Counted from the stretch's first letter, positions 43,801 through 53,089 are shown. The stretch is DNA of 64,000 nucleotides from Flavobacteriales bacterium (GCA_016716605.1 JADJWA010000001.1:1178001-1242000), one strand, 5' to 3'. The notes: a model not told the origin generated them from the sequence alone. A program made the numbers and translations.

Positions 43801-43824
43801 GCGAATGATGCGTTCATGTGGTGA
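43588..43824 (+). pseudogene. Truncated response-regulator receiver fragment
   Basis: Seventy-eight codons, of which about 70 match the N-terminus of the intact regulator at 48749 (LHVALADDHDLMRAGIADLL). The phospho-acceptor Asp is kept (AIVDLAIPVIDSY), but the second half of the receiver and the LuxR domain are absent; the frame runs into the lipolytic gene's 3' end and stops. Confidence 0.85.
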
Positions 43825-46800
43825 GGAACTCACGTACACGAATTGATGTTGCATTCAGCGTGTTCGCGGTGGAGAGCTGCACACGGCCGTTGGAGAGCGT
43901 GCCAGGGTCGGTTCGGAATCGATCCCGCCGGATGTCTTCGGCGATGATGGGCAGCTGCACGGGCATGAAATGCGCGGTCATGTTCACGCGGGAGATGTAG
44001 CCCATGAGTTCGGTGAGATCGTTACCGGTGCCGCTGGCCACGGCGGCCAGGTTGGTGTAGAATTCGATGCTGAGGGGATCGGGATCGCTCATGAGCGCAT
44101 TGAGTGCGGCCATACCGGCGCCCTCCCGCACCAGCCCGCCCGGTTGACCCGGTATCAGCGGGAAGGGGCCGGATGCGGCTTCCATTAGCAGATCTGACCC
44201 CATGGGGTCGCTGTTGTTCATGATGTACACGAGATAGCCGCGCACCAAATCGCGCAGGAGCAAGCGTGTGGAGATGATGAGCTCCGGCTCCAAGTGGAAG
44301 AGCTTCACCTTGTTCTTCAGGTAGTCGCGGTGGCCCTGCCCGAGCGTGCTGAACACCAGGACTGCGTTGGCGGTGATCATGCAGCCTTGGCTATGGCCGC
44401 ACAGCACGAGCGGTATGTCCTGCTCCATGCCGTGGTGCAGCAGGGCCATGGCCGCCACCTGCGTGGGGTTGACCACAGAGCGCGGTGTGCCACCGGAAAG
44501 GACGGCATCGGTGTTCATCAGACTGGAGAGGTAATCAACCCCGATGGATTGGACGAGGTCGGCAATCTTGTAGTGATCACCCCATTCCAAGCTGGTGTAG
44601 TTATGGAGGTGCTTGAGGTGGAAGGCCGTATCGGCGATACCCTCAAAGGCGCCGTTCAGGGTCTTCTGCAGCGCCATCGTAGAACGTATTCCGGATGAAG
44701 GCGTGGTGGTCATGCCATTGCAGAAGAACATGTTGGTGAAGGGACTGGCCGTAAGGATTGCCAGGCGCTCAGGCACCATAGCGGACCAGCGCTGAATCCG
44801 CGTACCAGTCATGCGCTCGGGGTCAGTGAACATGCTCGGGACGAACTGCTCCGAGATGTTCAAGGCACTTAGCAATGTGTGCCGTGTTTCCTTGTTGCCA
44901 ACATAGACCTCAGGTGTGTATCGCGAGCGGCGGCCCGTGCCGGTGCCTGTCTCGGCAACTGAAGTCCACACCGAGAAGCCCTGCTGTCTCACTTCAGCCA
45001 GGTCCTCATTGCCATCGATGGCGCCGTCAATCTCGCCCGGTATGGCGGTGAAGGGAATCCCATCCCACGATTTATAGCCGTAGCCGCGGTCGCCGTCGAG
45101 GTTCCAATTGCAGAACGCCACGTCCTCAAGCTTATTCGTGCTGCGGTTCGCAAGCATGAAGAGGCTGATATCCACCGCGTTACCGAAGCTCTTGGCGTTC
45201 TCCTGTTGGAGCGTTCGGGTATCCTCAGGAGTCTCGGCGCGCGCATAGGCCGTGAGCAGCTTGAGGTCCAATGGCACCGAATCGATGAAGCCATCGGGCG
45301 TTTCAGCGCCCTCGAGGGTATAGAAGGAAGCGATTGTGGTCGGATGCTCGTGCTGCCCGTTCAAGAAATCCGGATGGTTCGCATGGTTCAAGAAAGGTAC
45401 ATAGGAACGCGTGTCCAAGTGTGGCTGTCCAGGCTGCCGCACGATGGGGAACTGCTTGTAGTCAACTTTACGCGTTGTGACCAAGGCCTCGGCGATGGGG
45501 CTGGTCAGCGCCGCATCCTCCGGCTCCGGATAGGCCAGGCCGGATAATGCGAGCACTTGGTGGATCATCCGATAGATATCATATAGAAAGAGCTGCACCG
45601 CATAGGCGAGTGCTTGGAGCAGCTTGAGGAGCTCGCCTGCCGGATCGGACAGGAAGTTGAGCAGTGCTTCACCGATTGCTCGCCCTAACTCGACCGTTGC
45701 ATCAACGAGCCATTCAATGAACTCCGCTGCCGCTTGGAACCAAGCCACGATGGCGGCGAAGAAATCTTCAACGCTATTGGGCAGCGGCGTCGAAGGGAGC
45801 CCAGGGGGCGAGGGAATGTTGAGGTCGCCTCCGCTCATCAAGTCTGCCAGGTAGGCATCCGCTCCCGGGAAGGGCTCCTCGGGCCGCAGCTGCTCTTCCT
45901 GGCCGCCGAGGAACTTCAACATCAACTTCTGGAACGTGTAGGAGGTTTGGATATCCTTAGCGGATAGGAAGCCGTCGCGTGCGCTGTTCACGCCAACGCT
46001 CTCGGCGAGTCTGAGCGTATTCTCATCCGTGATATAGCGAAGGGGGTGCACGACATCGCGATACACCTCCTCAATGGTGCTAGCGATGAGTGCAGCGATT
46101 CCATCTGGCAGGTTCGGCATGTCGCCGAAGCCGAAAGCCCCGAACAAGGTGTTGCGGATGTTCCCTGCCCCCGAGCCAGACCACTTCCATTGATCCATGT
46201 AGTTCTCGATTACCACATGGCGCTGCACATTGATCCGATACGGTGAGCCGGAGATCGTGTTCACGAACGGATGCCCGACCAGATCAGCAGCGTAGTGCGT
46301 GGCATATCCATAGGCGTATGCCATCTGCGCCTCATCGTTGGAGGCCTCTGCATTTCGGATGAGCGCTTTCACGAAGTCGCCGGTCTTGCGATAGTGCAGC
46401 ATCTCGAACCAGTACCAGTCCATCTCCTCGCGCCCGGCTTGTTGGCTACTTTGGAAGAGCCCGTGGAACAGGCTGCGTGCAAGCGTGTTGTTATCGGAGC
46501 CCGCCGCGCTGTCGAGTCCGAGTATGCGCAGGAATAGCGCTTGACTCACTTCGTCCTTCAAGCCGTTACCGAGCACCTCGAAGGCTTCCGTCATTGCACT
46601 GATGGCTTCGGCATAGTCGCTGGCAACCGCCACAGCAGGTCCAATGATCGGGATGCCTTCCATTGCATCGACGACTTGTTCCACGCCTTCCTCGATGTTC
46701 TCCTCGATACCCTCCGCGAATTCCTTGATCGGCTCTAGTAGCTGCATGACGCGGTCGTATGCTTCGACCAGGTCCTTCAGATTCTCGACGATGGCGTAGT

Positions 46801-46960
46801 CCGGGGCCCAGAAAAGGAGGTCTGGCCCGATGCATCCGAGATTTCCCTCCACCCGGTTCTGGGCGAGTATCCGGTGCAGGTCGCGTTGGTCGTTGTTTCC
46901 GTCGGCGAGGCGCTCGCGCACCTTCTCGAGTATGATGTGATGGATTCCGTACTTCGGCAT
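43814..46960 (-). CDS. Two-domain lipolytic protein: zinc phospholipase C-like plus alpha/beta hydrolase
   Basis: A 1048-residue protein with no signal peptide. Residues about 1-330 carry a zinc-dependent phospholipase C / S1-P1-like pattern: an early HHI, GCIGPDLLFWAPDY, FEMLHYRKTGDF and AYGYATHYAADLVGHPFVN, giving the His and Asp residues that bind three zinc ions. The middle (about 400-500) has amphipathic to hydrophobic helices. The C-terminal half has a lipase-type nucleophile elbow VLCGHSQGCMITANAV (about residue 870). It could cleave phospholipids in two ways. The partner gene ends 12 nt upstream. It is convergent with and overlaps the truncated regulator. Possibly a contact-delivered toxin, but this is inference. 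Confidence 0.75.
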   Translation of the reverse strand: MPKYGIHHIILEKVRERLADGNNDQRDLHRILAQNRVEGNLGCIGPDLLFWAPDYAIVENLKDLVEAYDRVMQLLEPIKEFAEGIEENIEEGVEQVVDAMEGIPIIGPAVAVASDYAEAISAMTEAFEVLGNGLKDEVSQALFLRILGLDSAAGSDNNTLARSLFHGLFQSSQQAGREEMDWYWFEMLHYRKTGDFVKALIRNAEASNDEAQMAYAYGYATHYAADLVGHPFVNTISGSPYRINVQRHVVIENYMDQWKWSGSGAGNIRNTLFGAFGFGDMPNLPDGIAALIASTIEEVYRDVVHPLRYITDENTLRLAESVGVNSARDGFLSAKDIQTSYTFQKLMLKFLGGQEEQLRPEEPFPGADAYLADLMSGGDLNIPSPPGLPSTPLPNSVEDFFAAIVAWFQAAAEFIEWLVDATVELGRAIGEALLNFLSDPAGELLKLLQALAYAVQLFLYDIYRMIHQVLALSGLAYPEPEDAALTSPIAEALVTTRKVDYKQFPIVRQPGQPHLDTRSYVPFLNHANHPDFLNGQHEHPTTIASFYTLEGAETPDGFIDSVPLDLKLLTAYARAETPEDTRTLQQENAKSFGNAVDISLFMLANRSTNKLEDVAFCNWNLDGDRGYGYKSWDGIPFTAIPGEIDGAIDGNEDLAEVRQQGFSVWTSVAETGTGTGRRSRYTPEVYVGNKETRHTLLSALNISEQFVPSMFTDPERMTGTRIQRWSAMVPERLAILTASPFTNMFFCNGMTTTPSSGIRSTMALQKTLNGAFEGIADTAFHLKHLHNYTSLEWGDHYKIADLVQSIGVDYLSSLMNTDAVLSGGTPRSVVNPTQVAAMALLHHGMEQDIPLVLCGHSQGCMITANAVLVFSTLGQGHRDYLKNKVKLFHLEPELIISTRLLLRDLVRGYLVYIMNNSDPMGSDLLMEAASGPFPLIPGQPGGLVREGAGMAALNALMSDPDPLSIEFYTNLAAVASGTGNDLTELMGYISRVNMTAHFMPVQLPIIAEDIRRDRFRTDPGTLSNGRVQLSTANTLNATSIRVREFLTT

Positions 46961-46972
46961 GGTGGCTTGGTA

Positions 46973-48034
46973 TCAGGGTTGTAATGGGAACCGGGTGAGG
47001 AATAGGTTCGATCGACGCGCGACCTGCCGGTGCAGGACCAAGCAGCGCACATTGCCGAAATAGGAATCGCTGTTGTTCCCGGTCCTTCTACGCGCGCACA
47101 ATCGGGCCGTGACCCGATCGAAGGGCATGGTCGTGCCAAGTCCCACGGTTAGCCGAGTCCATGCTGCGTATGACGAAACCGTGGGAAGCAACTCCGGGAA
47201 TTGCCCCACGGAACTGCCACCGCGACTCACCGAAATGGCGATGCCCCCTTGATCACGGGGATCCTGGTCCCAGTTCACCAAATCGCACTCCAATCTCGCG
47301 CTCAGGTTCCCCTTCGCCGATTCCTGCTCGATGAAATCGTGATCGGGGTGCTCCTCCAGATGAACCACCTGTTGGATCTCCGAGTAGCGTCCATCGTCGT
47401 TTACACCGTTGGCAGGTGGAGTTCCAGGAAAATAGACATGGGAAGGAGCCGGAGGATCGTGCGGGATCCCTCTCCCGAATCGAGTGAGCGGGCTATAGGA
47501 CCACGTCCGGTGATCATTGTCCACCGCGCTGCCGTTGGCGAAATGATGATCATTCGGATAACGGATTTGCGTCCAGTGCCCGATGTCGTGCGTGAGCAGG
47601 TCCACATCGTGCCACGTGAGCTGTCCGACTCTCGAAACAGGAAAAGGGTCCAGGATCGGGTCGTAGGCAATTGCTGTGAAAGTCCCGAATGACCCTAGAA
47701 GCCGGTTGCGCGAGATACGGACCTCCTTCTGTTCCTGAATGCCGAGCGCGAATGCGGTGGTGCCGACTTTTATCTGCCCGGCAATGGTTTGCCCGTGGAA
47801 TAATGCCCCTGCTTTGAACAGATCGATGCGCCCATTGAAGCAGGGTGCGTTCCCTGCATTGCGTACGGTGATGGTGCAGGAAAAGGCATCGACCTTCATG
47901 TCGACGACGCTTAGGCGTACCAGCAGCTCAATCCCTTTCCGCTTGCGGATAACCGGCCCGGCCCCTCCCTTTTTCATTGGGGGCAGTTTGCGGCCTGGTA
48001 GGCACGGGTGCTTACGTGTGGCTTTCTTCAGCAT
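46973..48034 (-). CDS. Partner protein of the lipolytic gene, unknown function
   Basis: A 353-residue protein, basic at the N-terminus (MLKKATRKHPCLPGRKLPPM). Residues 40-130 resemble a CARDB/Ig-like sandwich (FSCTITVRNAGNAPCFNGRI ... QEQKEVRISRNRLLGSFGTF). A His- and Asp-rich middle (HDVDLLTHDIGHW ... NDHHFANGS) follows. It has no clear signal peptide. Together with the lipolytic gene it makes a two-gene cassette bounded by direct repeats. It could deliver, bind or protect against the large protein. Confidence 0.65.
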   Translation of the reverse strand: MLKKATRKHPCLPGRKLPPMKKGGAGPVIRKRKGIELLVRLSVVDMKVDAFSCTITVRNAGNAPCFNGRIDLFKAGALFHGQTIAGQIKVGTTAFALGIQEQKEVRISRNRLLGSFGTFTAIAYDPILDPFPVSRVGQLTWHDVDLLTHDIGHWTQIRYPNDHHFANGSAVDNDHRTWSYSPLTRFGRGIPHDPPAPSHVYFPGTPPANGVNDDGRYSEIQQVVHLEEHPDHDFIEQESAKGNLSARLECDLVNWDQDPRDQGGIAISVSRGGSSVGQFPELLPTVSSYAAWTRLTVGLGTTMPFDRVTARLCARRRTGNNSDSYFGNVRCLVLHRQVARRSNLFLTRFPLQP

Positions 48035-48513
48035 GGGGTTCGCTGTTGTTGGTTTGGATCAAACTGGGTTCTTCAATGGAATTTCCTTGTTAGTCGAAGG
48101 ATCGAATACCCCCTCCGGATTGGGGATGGTATCCGACGGTCATCAAACCGCAAGTGGAACCACGGCGAAGCCAACTCGTTCTGCCGGCCATGCGGGTGTT
48201 GCATAATGTTGCTTGGCGCTTGGTATCGACTATTTCCGCGCTTGGCTTCGTCGCGGCGCTGGACCTCTTTCTCTGTGATCCACTTTCGGCATCGAGCTTC
48301 TTGCCAATGAGTTCCTGGTTACACGTTTGCGTGATGAGCCGATAAGTGCGCATATCCATATTGTTGGCCATCTTCAGCACGACTATCGAGTGCTCTATCT
48401 CGCGTTTGATGGGTTTCATGGTGGAGCAGGATGTTTCCATTGTTCAGGTAGGTCGTGGTTCGTGCAAGGCAATCGGTGCGTGCCAAACGTCTTTTGCCCA
48501 TCCATCCCCCCCC
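48035..48513. other. Spacer, with one weak minus-strand ORF
   Basis: The stretch between the partner gene and the right direct repeat has lower GC than its surroundings. On the minus strand a frame from ATG 48416 to 48090 encodes about 108 residues (MKPIKREIEHSIVVLKMANN...), basic and Cys-containing, with no recognised family. It might be a small real gene, but the support is only the open frame. Confidence 0.35.
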
Positions 48514-48956
48514 TCCCCCCCAAGGGGGTTTCTTACACGGGTCGGGGGGGCTTTTTACACGGGTCCTCCTCGGAATCACAACCGCTCCATCGCGTGCGCA
48601 AACCCTTGTCGGGCATGGGCAGCGTGGCCCTGAGGGCTGGAAACGCATGGGCAGGCTACCGCTGGGCTTGGCCGCAAGCACCGGTATTCACCACATCCAT
48701 TCTCACGCTTCCGATCCGTGAATTCGCGGTAAGGAAATCTCCTCACGAATGCCTGGACCCGATGTCTTGCACGTGGCCCTTGCCGACGACCACGACCTGA
48801 TGCGCGCGGGCATCGCCGACCTCTTGCACCGCAGTGAGCGCTACCGTGTAACGGTGCATGCACGCAATGGTCAGGAATTGGTGCAGGCCCTGGAAGCGGG
48901 CGCACAGGTGACCATCGCCATTGTTGATCTGAGCATGCCGGTGATGGATGGGTATG
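48514..48956. repeat. Direct repeat, right copy
   Basis: This matches 43356-43800 and continues into the intact response-regulator gene. The leader contains acacgggtc twice, separated by a G-run. A reverse-complement relative (cccgtgtgaaaagcccccttg) follows another response-regulator gene at about 53128-53148. Confidence 0.85.
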
Positions 48957-49447
48957 CCGTGCTCGATTGGCTGAAGCAGCATCGGCCCCTGGTGCGCGTG
49001 CTGGTATATAGCCAGTTCGCCGATGACGCTGCCGTGATCCGCAGCTACCGGGGCGGGGCGCATGGCTTCTTGTGCAAGGAAGAGGCGGCGGAGCAACTGG
49101 TGGTGGCCATGGACACCCTGGCTGCTGGCGCCGTGTACCACACCGACTACAGCCAGCGCGTGCTTCTCGAGAACCCGGACGGCCTCACCGTGGAGGAGCG
49201 GCGGCGCAAGCGCCTGGCGGCGCAGATACCCCAGAGCCATTGGGGCGTGCTGGAGGCCATTTGCCGCGGCGACGACCCCACCTACGCGGCCATGGCGGCG
49301 GAGCTGAAGCTGAACCGCCGCACCGTGGAGCGTTATGCGGCCGAGCTATGCGCCTTGTTCGGGGTGAATAGCAAGACCGCCTTGGCCATTGGCGCCATCA
49401 GGCTCGGGCTGGTTGCCGCGCACGAAGCACCTGGGCCTGTTACCTGA
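48749..49447 (+). CDS. NarL/LuxR-type response regulator
   Basis: A 232-residue protein. The receiver domain (about 8-120) has the acidic pair DDH, phospho-acceptor Asp in AIVDLSMPVMDGY (about residue 60) and the Lys of GFLCKEE. The C-terminal HTH (about 170-225) is divergent: SHWGVLEAICRGDDPTYAAMAAELKLNRRTVERYAAELCALFGV. No histidine kinase is adjacent; the nearest is at 54835. The ATG agrees with the truncated copy at 43588. Confidence 0.88.
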   Translation: MPGPDVLHVALADDHDLMRAGIADLLHRSERYRVTVHARNGQELVQALEAGAQVTIAIVDLSMPVMDGYAVLDWLKQHRPLVRVLVYSQFADDAAVIRSYRGGAHGFLCKEEAAEQLVVAMDTLAAGAVYHTDYSQRVLLENPDGLTVEERRRKRLAAQIPQSHWGVLEAICRGDDPTYAAMAAELKLNRRTVERYAAELCALFGVNSKTALAIGAIRLGLVAAHEAPGPVT

Positions 49448-50124
49448 AAGGTGACAGGCCCCCGGTGCGCGGCCGTGCGTGAGGGTCGCGCACGGAGGTC
49501 TTTGCGCCGTGCAATTGCGCTGCAGCGTGCCGCGCCTTGATCATCTGTTGGCCTGGTTGCGCGGTGGCATCGCCAGGTCGCCCGTTACCGTGATCAGTCA
49601 ACTGGCGGCGGCATCGATCTGCACGGCGGCAAGGGCAAGTTGCTTGGCGGCATCGGCAAGCGGCGTGACCATGTCGGCAAGTCGCGCAACGGGGCCATCG
49701 ATAGGCGCGTCGCCGCCCTCCAGTTGCGCGGCTGCGGCAGCGAATTGCGCAACGGCATCATCAGCCCGTGCGGCGCTGCCATCAGGTTGCGTGCTGGCAA
49801 GAGCACATGGCGCGGTGGGTGCGCCAAGTTGCGCGGCGCCAGGAGCAAGTTGCAGGGCTGCGTGAGCAAAGCGCGCAGCAAGGGCATCATGCTGCACGTG
49901 GCCACGATCAAGTTGCGCGGCGTCGCCAGCAAGTCGCGCGGCCGTTGCGAACAACTGAAGCAGCAACGGCATGACCTGTATTGACGCGGCATTCAGAAGG
50001 GCGTGCGTAGAACTACGCGCTGCGCGTGCGGATTTCCCGCCAGCAGGAAACGTCACCTCGAGAGGGGCTTCCACGAAAGAGGGGCCGTGTCCGGAATTCC
50101 CCGGCGCATTAAACCAACAAGACC
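49448..50124. other. Long intergenic region holding a 21-bp repeat tract
   Basis: It begins with a GC-rich dyad-containing segment (about 49465-49500), then the degenerate 21-bp repeat array (separate entry), then about 140 nt leading to the FnIII gene. No unambiguous gene is visible. Confidence 0.5.
49605..49975. repeat. Degenerate 21-bp tandem repeats (heptad-coding in several frames)
   Basis: About 16 units of 21 bp built around gcaagttgc or close variants. Because 21 bp is seven codons, three frames are open and show heptads: on the minus strand (frame from 50074) AARLAGD / AAQLDRG / ... / AARFAHA / ALQLAPG; on the plus strand (from 49640) AKLRGAR / SKLQGCV; and (from 49768) RQVARRQ / EQVAGLR. 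A coiled-coil protein may be encoded, but the sequence does not tell which frame, and none has a strong start. Confidence 0.55.
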
Positions 50125-50754
50125 ATGAAACAGAATCTGGTCATCGTACTGGGCTTCAGAAGCCTCACCCCCGCAGCCTTGGTGGAAAAAGGCCGCAACC
50201 ACATCGAGGATTGCACGGACAACGCGAACGTTACGCTGCCTGCTGGATTCCTCACCGATTTCGCCGCGGCCTGCGACGCGCTGGAATCGTCGAACATGGC
50301 GGTATCGCAGAACGGCGGCAAGACCGATCACCTGCTGCGCAACGAGCGCCGCGCAGTGGTGGAGGAGTTCATCCGCAAGCTGGCCGGCTACGTGGAGGCG
50401 CAGTGCACCAACGATGCGGAGAAGATCGCGAGCGCGGGCTTCACCACGCGGAAGGCCCCCAGCCCGGTCGGCGTGGTGCCCGCGCCGAAGAACCTGCGGG
50501 CCAAGCGCGGCGTGCTGGGCGGTGAAGTGGATCTGCGCTGGGACCGCGTGAAGGGCCGCTTGATGTATGCCGTTTACATCAATGCCGGCGACCCGAACGT
50601 GGAGGAGGGGTGGACCCTGCTGACGCAGACCAGCAAGAACTACCTGGTGGCCGAGGGCCTCACCACCGATGCGGTGTACTACTTCCGCGTGCAGGCCATT
50701 GGCACCGCCGGTGCCGGTCCGGCCAGCGACAGCGCGGTGAGCAAGGCCGCCTGA
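50125..50754 (+). CDS. Fibronectin type III domain protein
   Basis: A 209-residue protein. Residues 1-115 are helical and charged (NLVIVLGFRSLTPAALVEKG...), and about 120-209 form an FnIII domain (APKNLRAKRGVLGGEVDLRWDRVKGRLMYAVYI ... TTDAVYYFRVQAIGTAGAGPASDSAV). There is no signal peptide. Such small FnIII proteins are frequent in Bacteroidota; function is unknown. Confidence 0.75.
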   Translation: MKQNLVIVLGFRSLTPAALVEKGRNHIEDCTDNANVTLPAGFLTDFAAACDALESSNMAVSQNGGKTDHLLRNERRAVVEEFIRKLAGYVEAQCTNDAEKIASAGFTTRKAPSPVGVVPAPKNLRAKRGVLGGEVDLRWDRVKGRLMYAVYINAGDPNVEEGWTLLTQTSKNYLVAEGLTTDAVYYFRVQAIGTAGAGPASDSAVSKAA

Positions 50755-50854
50755 GCCGCACCGCCAATCGAGGTCCTTCTTCACGCAAAGCTCCCGCCCC
50801 GGGTCGGCCGCAAAGGCAGGCTCCGGGGTTGGGGGCGTGAGAACCAACCGCACC

Positions 50855-51298
50855 ATGAACACAAGCACAACACCTGGAGAGCGCAGCGCCTTGGCCTTCG
50901 AGCGCGAATACCTCGCTTGGTACACCCGCGTGAACGATGAGGTCGGCACGGCCTTCGACCCAAGCGCATTGGTGGCCCTGGCGCGCGCACAATACCCGCA
51001 CCTGCCGCAAGTGGCCGATGCCTTCGGCCGCCTCACCGCCATCTGGCACCACACAGCGCTTTACAGCCACTTCCTATCGTACCGCACACGCACCGCGCAC
51101 TGGCGCTTCTTGTGCAGCTTCCCCTTGCAGCATCCGCTGCTGGGCAGGCTGCAAGTGGACCTGGTGCGCGATCCGCAACATGCCGGCAGGCCAGCCATCG
51201 GCGGCGTGGAATACCTGGATCGCGTGCTGGGCCGACTGCCGCACGACGATGGACGGACCACCTTGGTGCACTTGTGCCGTAAGCAAGCGCGCGCATGA
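50855..51298 (+). CDS. Hypothetical cytosolic protein paired with the GNAT gene
   Basis: A 147-residue protein from ATG 50855. No signal peptide or TM helix; rich in Arg, His and aromatic residues (WHHTALYSHFLSYRTRTAHWRF). It overlaps the following GNAT gene by 4 nt (ATGA), so the two are translationally coupled and probably act together. No family was recognised. Confidence 0.65.
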   Translation: MNTSTTPGERSALAFEREYLAWYTRVNDEVGTAFDPSALVALARAQYPHLPQVADAFGRLTAIWHHTALYSHFLSYRTRTAHWRFLCSFPLQHPLLGRLQVDLVRDPQHAGRPAIGGVEYLDRVLGRLPHDDGRTTLVHLCRKQARA

Positions 51299-52068
51299 TC
51301 CGCACCAGCACGCTCACGCACAACGCGGAATCCGTATTCCGTCAATGGCAGCATGCGCCGCTCGTGCTTCCGCGCTTGCGCTGGCTGGCGGGTACGCCTT
51401 ACGCCCGGCTATGGCACGCGCACGAGGGCGATCGTTCCCTGGGCATCGCGGCCGCCTTGCTCTTCGATGCGCACGCGCGCATCATCCTGTTGAGCAACCG
51501 CGGCACCGCCTGCGATGCACGCGCAGGAATGGTCGCGCAGCTGCTGCACGACCTGCTTGCCGCCGGTACCAGCCGCATCACGGTGATCGCACCCGACGCG
51601 GACGCTCCGCTCTGGCAGGCGCATGCATTCCTTCCGCACGAGCCCGTGTTGCGCTGCGCAGGCGGCCGTTTCCTGCAGGCCACGCATGCCGAAGTCGTTC
51701 CCCTGCAACCGCGCCACCGCTTCGGCATGCTCCACCTGGACCGCCGTGCCACAGGCATGGACCGGCACGCGCTGCTTACCGAACACGAATTCCTGGGACA
51801 GGTGTACGAGGAGCGCGGCGTGGTGCGCGGCTTCGCCCTGCCGCTGCTGGGCGATGGCCTCATCGTGGCCGATGCGCCGCATGCCGGATTGGAGCTGCAA
51901 CGCTGGCTCTTCCCCACACAGCGCCACCTGTTGCTGCCCGATGGCAGCCCGGCGTTGGTGCACTTGCGCGAGCGCGGCTACGCCTGCACGCCCGTGGGCA
52001 CGCGCCTGGTGCTGGGCCCTGCTGTTGCCCGCCCGGAGCTGCTGTATGCCGAACCCTTCGGCATGTGA
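51295..52068 (+). CDS. GNAT-like acetyltransferase
   Basis: A 257-residue protein with two halves. Residues about 20-125 have the GNAT strand order (RSLGIAAALLFDAHARIILLSN ... AGMVAQLLHDLLAAGTSRITVIA), and 140-240 resemble the second, Acetyltransf_18-type domain (DRRATGMDRHALLTEH ... GVVRGFALPL). The classical acetyl-CoA signature Q/RxxGxG/A is only loosely matched, so the activity is inferred from the overall pattern. Confidence 0.55.
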   Translation: MIRTSTLTHNAESVFRQWQHAPLVLPRLRWLAGTPYARLWHAHEGDRSLGIAAALLFDAHARIILLSNRGTACDARAGMVAQLLHDLLAAGTSRITVIAPDADAPLWQAHAFLPHEPVLRCAGGRFLQATHAEVVPLQPRHRFGMLHLDRRATGMDRHALLTEHEFLGQVYEERGVVRGFALPLLGDGLIVADAPHAGLELQRWLFPTQRHLLLPDGSPALVHLRERGYACTPVGTRLVLGPAVARPELLYAEPFGM

Positions 52069-52429
52069 TTCCATGCGCCTCCTCATATTCCGGGAACTCG
52101 CGCTGTTCCATTGAGCTGAATTCTCCTTCCACCTTTTGCTTCGCCAAAAGGTGGAGCCATCCCTTCGCCTGCGGCTCGGGAGGCGACCACGATCCAAGCG
52201 CTGGCCTTCGCCACACGGCCTACCGCACTATCGGCTACGGCCGCGCCGCGCGGATCGTGGACGCCACCGCACTCACGTCCTAGTCGCATGGTGCCATATC
52301 GAAAGAGGTGGTGCTGGTCGAAGTGCCTCCCCATGAAGGTCCTTTCGGTCGACACGAAGACACTGCCCAACAGCGCCGTGTGAACACCCGATTAAAACGT
52401 ACACGCTATACTTGGTCGGTTGCTCTCCC
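52069..52429. other. Intergenic region before a response-regulator gene
   Basis: 361 nt without a convincing gene. It contains a strong hairpin (52129-52154, separate entry) and an inverted pair, ccacgatcc (about 52188-52196) and ggatcgtgg (about 52253-52261). TATACTTG (about 52407-52414) resembles a -7 box for the regulator gene, with one mismatch. Confidence 0.5.
52129..52154. terminator. Hairpin, possible bidirectional terminator
   Basis: ccaccttttg (52129-52138) pairs perfectly with caaaaggtgg (52145-52154) over a 6-nt loop. It lies 60 nt after the GNAT gene stop. No T-run follows, so termination is tentative. Confidence 0.45.
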
Positions 52430-53089
52430 ATGGAAACGCCCGCTATCCCCATCGCGCTTGTCGATGACCACACGCTGTTCCGCAGCATGATGGCGGAGAT
52501 GCTCGACGGCATTCCCCAATACCAGGTGGTGCTGGAGGCCAGCCACGGCGTGGAGTACATGCGCGCCATCAAGAACGGCACCGAGATCTCGGTAGCGGTG
52601 GTGGACCTGCACATGCCGCTGATGGACGGCTATGAGACCATCGCCTGGATACGCGCCAACACCCCCGGCACGCGCGCCCTGGCCCTCACCTTCGAGGGCA
52701 GCGAGGAGGCCCAGGAAAGGGCCTTGCGCGCCGGTGCCTGCGGTTTCCTGCGCAAGGACATCAGCAAGAGCGTCTTCCTCGATGCGCTGAACCAGGTGGC
52801 GGTGCTGGGCCATTACCACCACCCATCGGAGGTGAGGCAGGCACAGGCCCTGCGCAAGGAGCACGAGCAGCGCCGCAGTGTTGCGCTGAGCAGCCTCACG
52901 GACCGGGAGCTTGCCTTCATCAGGCTGGTGTGCAACGAGCACGAGCTCACCAACGACCAGGTGGCCGAGCGCATGGGTGTTCACCGCCGCACCGTTGACG
53001 GTTACCGCGAAACCGTGTACCGCAAGTGCGATGTGAAGACCAAGGCCGGGCTGGTGGTCTTCGCCTTCAAGTGGGGCATACTGCCTTAG
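52430..53089 (+). CDS. NarL/LuxR-type response regulator
   Basis: A 219-residue protein from ATG 52430. Receiver: IALVDDHTLFRSMMAEML (acidic pair), AVVDLHMPLMDGYETI with the phospho-acceptor Asp (about residue 58) and GFLRKDIS (Lys). LuxR domain at the C-terminus: LTDRELAFIRLVCNEHELTNDQVAERMGVHRRTVDGYRETVYRKCDVKTKAGLV. It resembles the regulator at 48749 but is a separate paralogue. No kinase is adjacent. Confidence 0.92.
   Translation: METPAIPIALVDDHTLFRSMMAEMLDGIPQYQVVLEASHGVEYMRAIKNGTEISVAVVDLHMPLMDGYETIAWIRANTPGTRALALTFEGSEEAQERALRAGACGFLRKDISKSVFLDALNQVAVLGHYHHPSEVRQAQALRKEHEQRRSVALSSLTDRELAFIRLVCNEHELTNDQVAERMGVHRRTVDGYRETVYRKCDVKTKAGLVVFAFKWGILP

Noticed and set aside
43588..43824. 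A small functional response regulator
   Set aside because: The receiver is cut in the middle and the DNA-binding domain is missing; the full version lies at 48749.
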